The notes: a model not told the origin generated them from the sequence alone. Positions 1-8,764 are shown, numbered from the stretch's first letter. The stretch: DNA of 24,324 nucleotides from JAYRWN01 sp041917975 (GCA_041917975.1 JAYRWN010000195.1:1-24324), one strand, 5' to 3'. Translations and numbers: made by a program.

Positions 1-243
1 AAACATGCGGGGCAAATGTTCCTGGGGAAGGTGCTGATAAATGTTCCACTTGGATTCACCCAGAACACCCCCATTTTCAATGACCGGATTGGTGTTGGAG
101 AAAAAAAATAAATGCCGCGCCCGCAAACTAAAATAAAGCCAAATGAAGACCACCGGGATATTGGTGATGTACATCGGCCAATATTCCCAGTTGGTGATTT
201 TTATCCACAATGAAGCATGTTTAATCTTCTTCCACCAATGCAC
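1..243 (-). CDS. N-terminal part of an ATP-grasp-like protein (cut by left window edge)
   Basis: The minus-strand frame stays open from about 306 to the window edge. It encodes a conserved-looking stretch rich in aromatic residues: W-W-K-K, then NWEYWPMYITN, a hydrophobic segment IPVVFIWLYF, RARHLFFFSNTNP and NGGVLGESKW. This resembles the N-terminus of large Bacteroidota proteins annotated as D-Ala-D-Ala ligase-like or ATP-grasp proteins, but no ATP-grasp core is inside the window, so the name is tentative. There is no ATG. The best start is GTG at 243-241, which overlaps the end of the upstream DinB-like gene by 23 bases; TTG at 300 is the alternative. The overlap suggests translational coupling. 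The C-terminal part lies outside the window. Confidence 0.5.
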   Translation of the reverse strand, partial: MHWWKKIKHASLWIKITNWEYWPMYITNIPVVFIWLYFSLRARHLFFFSNTNPVIENGGVLGESKWNIYQHLPQEHLPRMF

Positions 244-763
244 TGGACCGCCCTTTTTCAAGACTTTGTTGATATTTGATGGTAGAAACGGCCACTCCAA
301 AATGTTCAGGCACCTCTATATCCGGAGCAACCAGACGTAATCCGATTTTAACCAGGGCTAAATGATGGATGGTATGTTCCACATTATACATCAGTTCCCG
401 TTCCAAGGAGGTGTGCAAGACTATGTTTTGGGACTGATGCAGGTTATAGCAGGCTTCAATTTGGGTATTCTGATGCCAGGGTATATCATCCAACTGGTGG
501 ATGATACGCTGTATCAACACTGCCGTAAAAGCGGGGTCAGTTTCTATTTGAATATCCCGCCGGCGCAAATCATAATTTATCGCACCTTGGTCTTTACTTT
601 GTTCTAACAAACACAGAAAAAATTCGACGAAATGCCGGGTGTGCTGTCCAATAGTCGATCCGGACAGCAAGGCAATGGGTTGGGTATATAAGGCCTGGTT
701 AATAGCATTAAGGTAACCAAGCGCGTCATGAAGCACGTGTATGGCCGCTTCCTTGGTGGTCAT
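221..763 (-). CDS. DinB-like four-helix protein
   Basis: A 180-residue protein, mostly helical. His41 and His44 lie in a GxTIGQHTRHF segment, and His130 plus His133/His134 lie in NVEHTIHHLA. Histidines placed this way on two helices are the usual metal-binding pattern of the DinB/YfiT-like superfamily, and the length fits. There is no signal peptide or membrane helix, so it should be cytosolic. Members bind a divalent metal; many are thiol-dependent transferases or have no known substrate, and the substrate here cannot be told. The gene runs into the next minus-strand gene with an overlap and is probably the first gene of that unit. Its 106-base upstream region is shared with the divergent NlpC/P60 gene. 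Confidence 0.75.
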   Translation of the reverse strand: MTTKEAAIHVLHDALGYLNAINQALYTQPIALLSGSTIGQHTRHFVEFFLCLLEQSKDQGAINYDLRRRDIQIETDPAFTAVLIQRIIHQLDDIPWHQNTQIEACYNLHQSQNIVLHTSLERELMYNVEHTIHHLALVKIGLRLVAPDIEVPEHFGVAVSTIKYQQSLEKGRSSALVEED

Positions 764-869
764 CTGAAGTTTTGATTGATCAACAGGTAAAGATAATAAT
801 AGCCCTGGTTCCGGGCATGGAATTTAGACGAATAGCCCAAGGTGAACCATATGAGGCTAATTTGTATTT

Positions 870-2063
870 TTGAATAAAAATGCCAAGGTGCCAAAAATCA
901 TTCTTTCTTTTTTACTGCTGATTAGTTTAAAATTATTTAGCCAATCGAACGCTTCATTTCCGGTCAAACAAATAGAACAAATCCGCCAACATTATGCACC
1001 CGATAAAAGGACAGCCTGGTTTGAAGTGAAAGCTATCCGGCAAGGGAACGGTTGGCTGTTGCGCGGAGAAACCACCGTACTAGCCGCCAGGGATTCCCTG
1101 CTGACCATCTTTAAAAAAATGAAAGTGAAGGTGATCGATTCGATCAAGGTATGGCCGGCAGATGCACCGGGTTGGAGACCTTTTGGTGTAGTCACCGTAT
1201 CACCTTGTAACATCCGTTCTGCCCCAGGGCATTCCCAGGAACTAGCGACTCAAGCCCTTTTGGGTACACCTCTCAATGTGCTAAAACAACAAGAAAACTG
1301 GTTTTTAGTACAGACCCCGGATAAATATATTGGTTGGCTGGAAGAGGGTGCCTTTAAGGCGTTCAGCAGAGTGGAAATGGAAGAATGGAAAGCCTTGCCC
1401 AAAGTTATTTTTACCGGATTATCGGGAACGGTACTTGCCGGTATCGATACCAAATCCGGCTTTTTGGGGGATGTGAATGCCGGGGATGTGCTCGCCTTCC
1501 GCGGTGAACATTCTAACCTGGTAGAGGTAGGTTATGCCGACGGCAGGAAAGGATTCCTTTATAAAGTTCAGGTTATTCCACTGCGGACCTGGTTAGAATC
1601 CCGCCAGGTCACGACCGAAAATATCTTAAACACCGCTAGGGATTTATTGGGCCGTCCTTATTTATGGGGTGGCACTTCGCCTAAGGGTATGGATTGTTCG
1701 GGATTTACTAAAACCGTATTTTTTTTAAATGGAGTTATACTGGCCAGAGATGCCTCCCAGCAGGTGCGTTCAGGATTGCTCATAACCACCACCATAGATT
1801 GGAAGGTTATTAAACCGGGTGACTTTTTATTTTTTGGTAAAGCAGCCACGCCTTCGGCTGGAGAAAAAGTCACCCACGTAGCGATTTATTTAGGTGAAGG
1901 AAAAATTATTCATAGTGGCGATGGCCAGGTGCAGATCCAAAGCCTGAGACCCGGTGATGCGGATTTTGTGCAAAAGAGATACGACACCTTTCTGCGGGCT
2001 AAACGGATGTTGCCTTTCTCACCGGAGAAAGAAACAGCCTGGATCCAAGATGTGTATCGGTAA
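870..2063 (+). CDS. Secreted SH3 / NlpC-P60 cell-wall endopeptidase
   Basis: A 397-residue exported protein: a signal peptide at about residues 1-25 ending near FSQ, a bacterial SH3-like domain at about 110-170, a second SH3-like segment at about 185-240, and a C-terminal NlpC/P60 (peptidase C40) domain at about 255-380. The catalytic residues are visible: Cys276 in MDCSGF, His336 in THVAIY and His348 in IIHSGD. Such enzymes cut peptidoglycan stem peptides, typically between D-Glu and the diamino acid. Start choice: a TAA lies in frame at 858-860 and no in-frame ATG follows before the signal peptide, so TTG at 870 is the only good start. It stands alone, divergent from the DinB-like gene. Confidence 0.88.
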   Translation: MNKNAKVPKIILSFLLLISLKLFSQSNASFPVKQIEQIRQHYAPDKRTAWFEVKAIRQGNGWLLRGETTVLAARDSLLTIFKKMKVKVIDSIKVWPADAPGWRPFGVVTVSPCNIRSAPGHSQELATQALLGTPLNVLKQQENWFLVQTPDKYIGWLEEGAFKAFSRVEMEEWKALPKVIFTGLSGTVLAGIDTKSGFLGDVNAGDVLAFRGEHSNLVEVGYADGRKGFLYKVQVIPLRTWLESRQVTTENILNTARDLLGRPYLWGGTSPKGMDCSGFTKTVFFLNGVILARDASQQVRSGLLITTTIDWKVIKPGDFLFFGKAATPSAGEKVTHVAIYLGEGKIIHSGDGQVQIQSLRPGDADFVQKRYDTFLRAKRMLPFSPEKETAWIQDVYR

Positions 2064-2296
2064 GAAGAAAAGAGCAAGAGTAAGAAAAACATATAAAAAT
2101 TCTAATCAGATGTTATCCTGGTTTTTAAGTACTAAATAAATATAAACCAATCCATACAATCTTATTAGTGCCGTGCAATGCATTTGCTGACCAATTCGTG
2201 CAAAAAATCATTATTTGGGTAACGATCTTAAATAGGCCTGAGAAATTTATAGTTTTAGTGCCCCTAACCCTATTGGCTAATAGCTAAAACTTATCA

Positions 2297-2734
2297 TCAG
2301 AACCAATTCGTACCGTAATTAACTCCCGGGAAAGGGGTCCGCGAAAGAATCAGAGCCAGAGCGATCAGATAAAACCAAAAGATCTGGTTATAACCGCTGG
2401 GTGTGCCCAGGCGTTTTTTAGCGCGGGAAAATCCAATGGTCACCAACACCACCGAAATAATCATGGTCAATGGATGTTCTAAGGCGAAAAAGCGGTTCAT
2501 GGCATTAGACATAGTGGTGCTGTCAAAAATGACTTTGGGGCTAATGATATATAAGACGAGTCCTAACAACAACTGCACATGGGAAGCGATCAGGCCCCAT
2601 AGGCCGGGCCGGCGATCCTTAAATTCGAATTTATGATTTTTAATCAGGTGGTAAGCGGCATGACATACCGCCAGAACCATTGCGGCCAGTACGATCCATC
2701 TCCATCCGGTATGTGCGTGTTGCAGAAACCCCAT
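2297..2734 (-). CDS. Small four-helix membrane protein, 'cytochrome B' type of Bacteroidota
   Basis: A 145-residue protein with four predicted membrane helices, at about residues 12-30, 45-64, 86-103 and 117-136. Histidines sit near helix ends (HAHTGWRW at the N-terminus, HAAYH, ASHVQLL, LEHPLTM), which could serve as heme ligands. The layout matches short Bacteroidota proteins often annotated as cytochrome B, whose function has not been shown to my knowledge. It ends in a conserved-looking polar tail with TPFPGVNYG. It is monocistronic, with about 200 bases free on each side. The membrane-protein call is firm; heme binding is inference. Confidence 0.7.
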   Translation of the reverse strand: MGFLQHAHTGWRWIVLAAMVLAVCHAAYHLIKNHKFEFKDRRPGLWGLIASHVQLLLGLVLYIISPKVIFDSTTMSNAMNRFFALEHPLTMIISVVLVTIGFSRAKKRLGTPSGYNQIFWFYLIALALILSRTPFPGVNYGTNWF

Positions 2735-2950
2735 ATCGTTTTAGTTTAGTGTAAAAAATTATTGCCTTACATCCTCTAAAACTGATCGGGAGTACGCACC
2801 TTGGCAGGTCTTCAATGTGCGAAAGTTAGATCATTTCACCTGTGCAGCCCGACCAATCTTGGTCATAAGTCAACGGTAAATATAAAGGTTTTCTGCATTG
2901 TTACTATTGGTCGAATTATAAATTACGACCAACGCACAGTGAAGTCCATA

Positions 2951-5695
2951 TTAACGCATTATTCCATCGGCTACACAACGAAAACCCACCGTAGCCTGTC
3001 GTTCAAAACCCGGAGATACCTGCAGCCAAATCTGGCGGTGGGTCAGTTTTTGAGGTCCGCCTTGCACATACCACCAGCTGGCCGTGGGTTTAAAATAACT
3101 GCCCCCCTTAAGTAAGGTATAGCGGTAATCCCCGGCAGCGTAGGTTTCGGCAGTCATCTGCCAAACGTGACCGACCAGGTCTTCCAGGCCCCAGGCGTTT
3201 TGGCCAGCGGGATAAGCTCCATTTTTTTCATAGCGTTGATTACCGGGGTTACACAAGGTAGAATCATACTGTGGTCCCCATGGCCAGTCTCGCGTGCTGC
3301 CGGCCTGTGCTGCATATTGCCATTCTATTTCACTGGGCAACCTTTTTCCGGCCCAGCGGGCATAAGTCTGGGCGTCTTCCGGGCTGACATATACCACTGG
3401 ATGATTTTCTTCCCCCGGACGGAATTTTCCTTTTATCCAGTGGGCCAGAAACCTGGCAGTGTCTTTAGGTACATACCGCGTTGCTTGCATAAAACGGTAA
3501 TAATCCAGGTTGCTCACTGGATGGCGGTCTATGTAATATGCCGGTAAAGTTTGCCACCCCTGGTCCGCTGGTCCGGGATAGGCAATAAACTCATCACCAT
3601 GGGTGGTAACAAAATGAAACGTGCCTCCGGACACGGCAATCATCGTTTGATCTTTGGTCATGGCTTTCGCTGCTGGCCTAGTGGTCAACAGATGTGGTGT
3701 TCCGGGTTTTAAGTTAATAATCCTTTCATCTATAATCTCCGGCCCAGCGAATAGCTGAATGATTATTTTGCCTTCGTGTCCGGGAAATTTTTCCCATAAA
3801 TTCACCTGGTGCTCCTTTTTGGCCGGGAGAATGAGTGGGAACTTTTCGTAAGAGAGTTCGCTGGTCCAAAGTTTTATTTCCGTTCCGGAGTTGGTGTTGA
3901 TCGTCAGCTCCAGGTCATTAAGTGTAAGTTGCAAATGGTTTTTAAATACCCCGATAACATTGACTGACCCTTCCTGATTGGTACCCTGGTCCCAGGGCTG
4001 AAAAGCATCTAATTTCGTTTTCAAATAGCGCACCTGCCCCAGGGTATCCGGAAGGATTTCTTCATGATGCCATAAGTCCACATAATGATAGTCCTGATCA
4101 AAATCGGCCGGTAATAAATAGTCATAAAATCCACCGGGCAGGTCAGAAAAAAGCGTATAGATGGTTTTATCGGCATTACCCCACCGGTTAGCCAATACGC
4201 GCTCGTTCAAAGTCCGCACCAGGGGGGTAAAATCCTGCTTAAACACCCCGTTATGTTCACGCAACTGCCGCAATACCCGCCCCAAATAAAGGTAGTCCTG
4301 TTCCGCCCAGTCCGGTTTCCCGGGGCTAAAGATATTCATCTCTACACCATGACCGTTGAATAACGACAGGTTGTACTCGCGCCGGATGGGTTCATATTTT
4401 AGTTCGGTGACTCTGAAAATGGAGAAATCGGGACGAATAAATTTATTCAGATTGAGGATGGGTGGATAATACAGGGCATTATGTACCCGCCCGGAAATGA
4501 TGCCGGGCATATCTTTGGGGATGGCCATCCCTTCCGAATACAACACCATGCCGGGCTTTACCTCATCAGCCGCAGCTTGCATGGCTTGACTGGATTTACC
4601 CCAGGTATCCAGAATGATCCCATCGACTCCGCTGGCTTTGATGATGTCCTGCATGCCGGTCAGGTGGACTTCGGGACGCGTGCTTTCATCCCAAGGGTTA
4701 TAGGCAATCATAATCTTTACACCCTCACGGTGGCAGGCATCGACCACTTTTTTTAAGCCCTTTAGGCCTCCAGGCAAGGTACGGTACATGTCCCACTGGT
4801 TGCGTTGGTCCAAACCCAGAGCAGGCCAGGTGGGCCAAAACCCAATCACATCATCCCCGCCATACAATCGTTTACTGCGTTCAATAAATTTTTGCACGGT
4901 GTATTGGCCTTCTTTTCGGCTGTAAAAATCAAGATCCCAACTCATAATCAAATGCATCATGGCGGCATCTTTTATCCATTGCTGGTCCGCCCGCCGATAC
5001 AATTGGTCATCAAAATGCTCCAGGTCGTATAGCCAGCGTTGCTGAAACATCAGGCGCAATCCGTTTTGCCAGGGTCCGCTGTAAGCATTTAGGTGGACTT
5101 TATAGGTGACTTCCCCTTGTGGATAAAGAAAGGTTTCAAACCGGCGGCGGAGGGCTTGCTGCCAGTGACTGCGGCGAATTAAAGCACACACCTGTTGTGG
5201 TCCGTTCAACGGGCAATCGCTATAACCCAATTCCCAGGCATTGTCGGGCAGGATGACCGGTACCGCTGTTTCTCCCGGTCGGAAAAGGCGGCTGCGGGAA
5301 AGCCAATGGTCACCAAATCCGGTGATGTGCACCCTATCAGCGCCGGCACCTAAAAAGACCACATTTTCGAGTTCTAGTGTATCCTGTCCATAATTGGCAA
5401 AACTTAAGGTGGCATGCCAGCCATTTTGATCATTTATCACCGAATCCAGCCGAATTTGCAAATCTTTATACTCCCAATGATTTTCATTCACCATTGTGCA
5501 TTGCCCGCTGTGAACATTTACCTGGTTCCGGTACAAAAAAGTGAAAAGGGGGATTTCTTTTTTTGTGGGTCGATAAATTTGTCCACCAAGCTGCAGCTCG
5601 GTAACTGCGTTATTTTGGTTCCAGAAAATTTTTTCTACAGACTGGCTTGCAGCAGTAAAATAGAGCAATACGCAAGGAATAAATAGTTTCACCAT
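2951..5695 (-). CDS. Secreted glycoside-hydrolase-like protein fused to a SUMF1/FGE-type domain
   Basis: A 914-residue protein with a signal peptide at about residues 1-17. Residues 20-240 are beta-rich, as in the N-terminal sandwich of many alpha-glycosidases. Residues 250-480 look like a TIM barrel: MSWDLDFYSR, GFWPTW, KIMIAYNPW, GVDGIILDTWG with Asp363, and VLYSEGM with Glu388; Asp363/Glu388 are plausible catalytic acids. A beta-rich linker follows. Residues from about 675 form a formylglycine-generating-enzyme (SUMF1) fold: YIDRHPVSNLDYYRFM, GKRLPSEIEWQYAA, GLEDLVGHVWQMT, LKGGSYF and GFRCVAD. The paired cysteines needed for oxidase activity after GGSY are missing, so this domain is probably a binding or structural module. 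The exact GH family is not recognised. It lies 86 bases downstream of the OmpA-family gene on the same strand and may share its transcript. Confidence 0.8.
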   Translation of the reverse strand: MVKLFIPCVLLYFTAASQSVEKIFWNQNNAVTELQLGGQIYRPTKKEIPLFTFLYRNQVNVHSGQCTMVNENHWEYKDLQIRLDSVINDQNGWHATLSFANYGQDTLELENVVFLGAGADRVHITGFGDHWLSRSRLFRPGETAVPVILPDNAWELGYSDCPLNGPQQVCALIRRSHWQQALRRRFETFLYPQGEVTYKVHLNAYSGPWQNGLRLMFQQRWLYDLEHFDDQLYRRADQQWIKDAAMMHLIMSWDLDFYSRKEGQYTVQKFIERSKRLYGGDDVIGFWPTWPALGLDQRNQWDMYRTLPGGLKGLKKVVDACHREGVKIMIAYNPWDESTRPEVHLTGMQDIIKASGVDGIILDTWGKSSQAMQAAADEVKPGMVLYSEGMAIPKDMPGIISGRVHNALYYPPILNLNKFIRPDFSIFRVTELKYEPIRREYNLSLFNGHGVEMNIFSPGKPDWAEQDYLYLGRVLRQLREHNGVFKQDFTPLVRTLNERVLANRWGNADKTIYTLFSDLPGGFYDYLLPADFDQDYHYVDLWHHEEILPDTLGQVRYLKTKLDAFQPWDQGTNQEGSVNVIGVFKNHLQLTLNDLELTINTNSGTEIKLWTSELSYEKFPLILPAKKEHQVNLWEKFPGHEGKIIIQLFAGPEIIDERIINLKPGTPHLLTTRPAAKAMTKDQTMIAVSGGTFHFVTTHGDEFIAYPGPADQGWQTLPAYYIDRHPVSNLDYYRFMQATRYVPKDTARFLAHWIKGKFRPGEENHPVVYVSPEDAQTYARWAGKRLPSEIEWQYAAQAGSTRDWPWGPQYDSTLCNPGNQRYEKNGAYPAGQNAWGLEDLVGHVWQMTAETYAAGDYRYTLLKGGSYFKPTASWWYVQGGPQKLTHRQIWLQVSPGFERQATVGFRCVADGIMR

Positions 5696-5781
5696 AACAG
5701 AAGTAAGTTTTTCTGATGGCTGAAAATACTATTTCCCCTCTGTATTACCTTTTTTTCACCGACATTGGCTGAGGATAAAAT

Positions 5782-6879
5782 TTATTCGGTCAAAATAAAT
5801 TCTACCCTGCGGTTAAGTTTGCGTCCGGCTTCCGTTTGGTTGGATGCCACCGGCTGATCACTGCCGAAACCCTGGAAAACGATGCGGTCCTGCGCTACAC
5901 CATGTCGGCGCAAATAATCTGCCACCGAACGGGCCCGGGAATTAGATAACATTCTGTTGTACTCTTGATTACCGGAGATATCGGTGTGACCTTGGATAAA
6001 AATCTGAAAACCCGGATTCTCGCGCATTACCTTCAGCAACTTAAACAGCTGCGGATAGGAGGCCGGGAGTAACTCCGATTTATCCCACGAAAAATAAATA
6101 TGGTCCAACTGATACGTACGCCCTTTTTCAATGGGCGGTGGAATGAGCGCGGTGGTATCGGGAACAACGATGGGTTCAACCTTATGTAAATCCAGGTCAT
6201 CAAAATAATAATACGCAAAGTTTAGTTTATCATCTTCCGTCATGACCACCTGGGTGAATTCATCCGAGAAAAAATTACCAATAATTAAATAGGGGCTTTC
6301 GGTTTCGGCTGTAAATGGAAAAATAACCCTCTTCCAGGTATTTTTCTCAATATACTGTACCTCCGTAAGTAAAGCTGCTGGTTTTAATTCTAATAACATG
6401 GGCTCCACTTCATTAAGCGGTTGCTCGGAAAAAGTTATTCCAATGTTATTGATACTCAATGAACTAGGTAATTGAGCCAGATAGAAGCTCAATTCATAGT
6501 TCTGTCCGGGAACCAGTTTTTCTTTCAGTTTTACGCTGAGGTATTCGCGGCAATGGGGTTTGCCATTACTGCATCCAAACAGGGTAATCCCCGCATAATT
6601 CCGGCCCTTGGCGGCATATAGCTCACCAAAGCCACGGCTCTGCCATTTAAGAGGCATATGAATATTGATGCCGAAAAGATCAGGGGATGCGCCCGTGGGG
6701 GAAAACCATTCGGTGACGGTCGCCGTAAAATCGCTGCCCTGGTAGTACCAGCCCTGTGGCATGCGTTGTAACGATTCGAACCCGGGGTTGGGGACCAGGT
6801 TAGAATGAATAGATTGGCTCCAACTACATACTGCATCAAAAAGTAGCATGGCCATTCCTATGTAAAGTCTCTTGTACAT
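5782..6879 (-). CDS. OmpA-family outer-membrane/peptidoglycan-linking protein
   Basis: A 365-residue exported protein with a signal peptide at about residues 1-22 (ending near WSQ). An N-terminal beta-rich region (about 28-235) starts with NLVPNPGFE, a typical opening of jelly-roll, carbohydrate-binding-like domains. The C-terminal OmpA domain (about 256-365) carries GHTDISGNQEYN, LSNSRARSVADYL and the RRVEF ending. Asp300 and Arg315, fifteen residues apart, match the pair that binds diaminopimelate in peptidoglycan. The protein probably anchors the cell surface to the wall while the jelly-roll part faces a ligand. It precedes the GH/SUMF1 fusion gene, which suggests a shared surface role, and it diverges from the aldehyde dehydrogenase gene. 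Confidence 0.85.
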   Translation of the reverse strand: MYKRLYIGMAMLLFDAVCSWSQSIHSNLVPNPGFESLQRMPQGWYYQGSDFTATVTEWFSPTGASPDLFGINIHMPLKWQSRGFGELYAAKGRNYAGITLFGCSNGKPHCREYLSVKLKEKLVPGQNYELSFYLAQLPSSLSINNIGITFSEQPLNEVEPMLLELKPAALLTEVQYIEKNTWKRVIFPFTAETESPYLIIGNFFSDEFTQVVMTEDDKLNFAYYYFDDLDLHKVEPIVVPDTTALIPPPIEKGRTYQLDHIYFSWDKSELLPASYPQLFKLLKVMRENPGFQIFIQGHTDISGNQEYNRMLSNSRARSVADYLRRHGVAQDRIVFQGFGSDQPVASNQTEAGRKLNRRVEFILTE

Positions 6880-6909
6880 AAGCCATGATCCTTATTGAAA
6901 TTAACGAAC

Positions 6910-6917
6910 TATATTTG
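6910..6917 (+). promoter_or_regulatory. Candidate -7 box for the aldehyde dehydrogenase gene
   Basis: TATATTTG matches the Bacteroidota -7 consensus TAnnTTTG in the 109-base divergent intergenic region. It would give a leader of about 65 bases before the ATG at 6989. No good TTG -33 element lies at the usual 17-23 base spacing (the nearest TTG is only 12 bases upstream), so this rests on one box. Confidence 0.4.
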
Positions 6918-6988
6918 CAACTATTATCGGTAAATAGTAGGGAGGGCGACTAAAAGTAAAATTTTAATGTTAAATTTTCAAATGATCT

Positions 6989-8512
6989 ATGAATTTTTTT
7001 AAAAAATTAGGCTTAAGTAAACATAACCCCGGCACCTGGACGGGTCAAAAAAGCAGTGATTCTAAAAAATACCTGCTTTCTTTTTCACCTGTGGATGGTA
7101 AACTGCTCGGTCAGGTGAGTATCACCACCCCCAAGGAATATGAAAAAGTCATCACCGCTGCCCAAACAGCTTTTACCACCTGGCGCACCGTTCCAGCCCC
7201 AAAACGGGGTGAAATTATCCGTCTCTACGGTGAAGCCCTCCGGCAGCAGAAAGAACCCTTGGGGCGCCTGGTCTCTTCTGAGATGGGCAAAAGCCTGCAG
7301 GAAGGACTGGGCGAAGTACAGGAAATGATCGATATCTGCGATTTTGCGGTGGGCCTGTCCCGCCAATTGTACGGTCTCACCATGCACAGCGAGCGGCCCG
7401 GACACCGCATGTATGAACAATGGCACCCGCTAGGTATTGTGGGCGTCATTTCTGCTTTCAACTTTCCAGTCGCCGTGTGGTCCTGGAACGCCATGATCGC
7501 CCTGGTCTGCGGTAATGTGGTGGTTTGGAAACCCTCTGAAAAAGTGCCTTTGTGTGCTATCGCTTGCCAAAACATTTTTCAAAAAATCTTGGCTGAACAA
7601 AAATTGCCGGAAGGATTATTAAATATCATTAACGGAGATTATACCATAGGCGAACTGCTGAGCAAAGACCCCCGTATACCTCTGGTTTCCGCTACCGGTA
7701 GTGTGCGCATGGGTAAACTAGTCGGCGCCACAGTGGCAGCACGACTGGGCCGCAGTCTGTTGGAGCTGGGCGGAAACAATGCCATCGTCATCACCCCTAG
7801 CGCTGACCTGAAAATTGTGGTCACCGGAGCTGTTTTTGGGGCCATCGGCACGGCCGGCCAACGCTGCACCTCCACCCGCCGCCTGATTATTCATGAATCT
7901 GTATATGACCAGGTAGCCAGTGCCCTTAAAAAAGCGTACACGCAAATTAAAATCGGTGACCCGTTGGATCCGGCTAATCACATGGGCCCGCTGATCGATA
8001 CGGACGCCGTGCAAAAATATGAACATGCTCTACAACTCATCAAACAACAAGGTGGAAAAATGCTGGTACGCGGCGGCGTGCTCTATGGTGCCGGCTATGA
8101 GAGCGGCTGTTATGTAAAACCAGCCATTGCTGAAGTAACTCCGGAATTACCGATCGTCCATGAAGAAACGTTTGCGCCCATCCTATATATTATGAAATAC
8201 ACAACTCTGGAAGAGGCGATAGCCATTCAAAACGGCGTGCCCCAAGGTTTATCCTCCGCCATTATGACCGACAGCGTACGGGAGAGTGAGTTGTTCCTCT
8301 CAGCAGCGGGATCAGACTGTGGTATAGCCAACGTTAATATCGGCACCAGTGGCGCGGAGATCGGCGGAGCTTTTGGGGGGGAGAAAGAAACCGGTGGCGG
8401 ACGGGAAAGCGGCTCCGACTCCTGGAAAGCCTATATGCGCCGGCAGACCAATACCATTAATTACAGCAAAACCGTACCGCTGGCCCAGGGGATAAAGTTT
8501 AACATCGGGTAG
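6989..8512 (+). CDS. ALDH7-type aldehyde dehydrogenase (aminoadipate-semialdehyde type)
   Basis: A 507-residue cytosolic NAD(P)-dependent aldehyde dehydrogenase. Catalytic Cys293 lies in GTAGQRCTSTRRL and general base Glu259 in LELGGNNAI; the 34-residue spacing is that of the ALDH superfamily. The cofactor-binding segment NVVVWKPSE and a C-terminal GGEKETGGGRESGSDSW are also present. GQRCTSTRR, the opening around NPGTWTG and the length point to the ALDH7/antiquitin group, which oxidises L-2-aminoadipate 6-semialdehyde (piperideine-6-carboxylate) in lysine breakdown. No other lysine-catabolic gene is nearby, so substrate is inferred from family only. It is monocistronic, with free sequence on both sides. 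ATG at 6989 is followed by a typical leader, so the start is likely right. Confidence 0.92.
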   Translation: MNFFKKLGLSKHNPGTWTGQKSSDSKKYLLSFSPVDGKLLGQVSITTPKEYEKVITAAQTAFTTWRTVPAPKRGEIIRLYGEALRQQKEPLGRLVSSEMGKSLQEGLGEVQEMIDICDFAVGLSRQLYGLTMHSERPGHRMYEQWHPLGIVGVISAFNFPVAVWSWNAMIALVCGNVVVWKPSEKVPLCAIACQNIFQKILAEQKLPEGLLNIINGDYTIGELLSKDPRIPLVSATGSVRMGKLVGATVAARLGRSLLELGGNNAIVITPSADLKIVVTGAVFGAIGTAGQRCTSTRRLIIHESVYDQVASALKKAYTQIKIGDPLDPANHMGPLIDTDAVQKYEHALQLIKQQGGKMLVRGGVLYGAGYESGCYVKPAIAEVTPELPIVHEETFAPILYIMKYTTLEEAIAIQNGVPQGLSSAIMTDSVRESELFLSAAGSDCGIANVNIGTSGAEIGGAFGGEKETGGGRESGSDSWKAYMRRQTNTINYSKTVPLAQGIKFNIG

Positions 8513-8700
8513 GTGGTATCCTTTTTTAATTGCCAACTTTCCTAAAAAAAATTCTTTTTCACCACGAGCCGGAAACTACGTTGGTGTCCATGCCTATCGT
8601 GTGAATAGGGCAAACTAGTTTGGCTGGATGAATTTCGAATTTCTCTAACCAAATTGTTTTACCAAACTGATCAGTATTTGATTTGATCTGCTACGTATTT

Positions 8701-8716
8701 TTATCATAATTGATAA
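8701..8716. promoter_or_regulatory. Perfect inverted repeat upstream of the barrel-like gene
   Basis: TTATCA-TAAT-TGATAA is a perfect 6-base inverted repeat 49 bases before the ATG at 8765. Two shorter palindromes lie upstream in the same gap (CAAACTAGTTTG at 8611-8622 and ACTGATCAGT at 8666-8675). It may be an operator; AT-rich sequence makes such repeats easier by chance. Confidence 0.3.
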
Positions 8717-8764
8717 TAAACCATCCGGGAATCTCATTATTAAGTTAACTAAATTAATAAAAAA

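Noticed and set aside
143..607. Two plus-strand open frames opposite the DinB-like and edge genes
   Set aside because: They lie antisense to frames with clear family motifs and show no recognisable domain.
2064..2296. Possible RNA gene in the gap after the NlpC/P60 gene
   Set aside because: No tRNA-like cloverleaf, strong hairpin or conserved RNA motif could be found by eye.
3167..3547. Plus-strand 126-codon frame inside the SUMF1 region
   Set aside because: Antisense to a well-supported domain; composition is that of a mirror frame.
7085..8026. Several minus-strand frames of 78-116 codons across the dehydrogenase gene
   Set aside because: All lie inside a complete ALDH gene, have no start context and look like codon-bias shadows.
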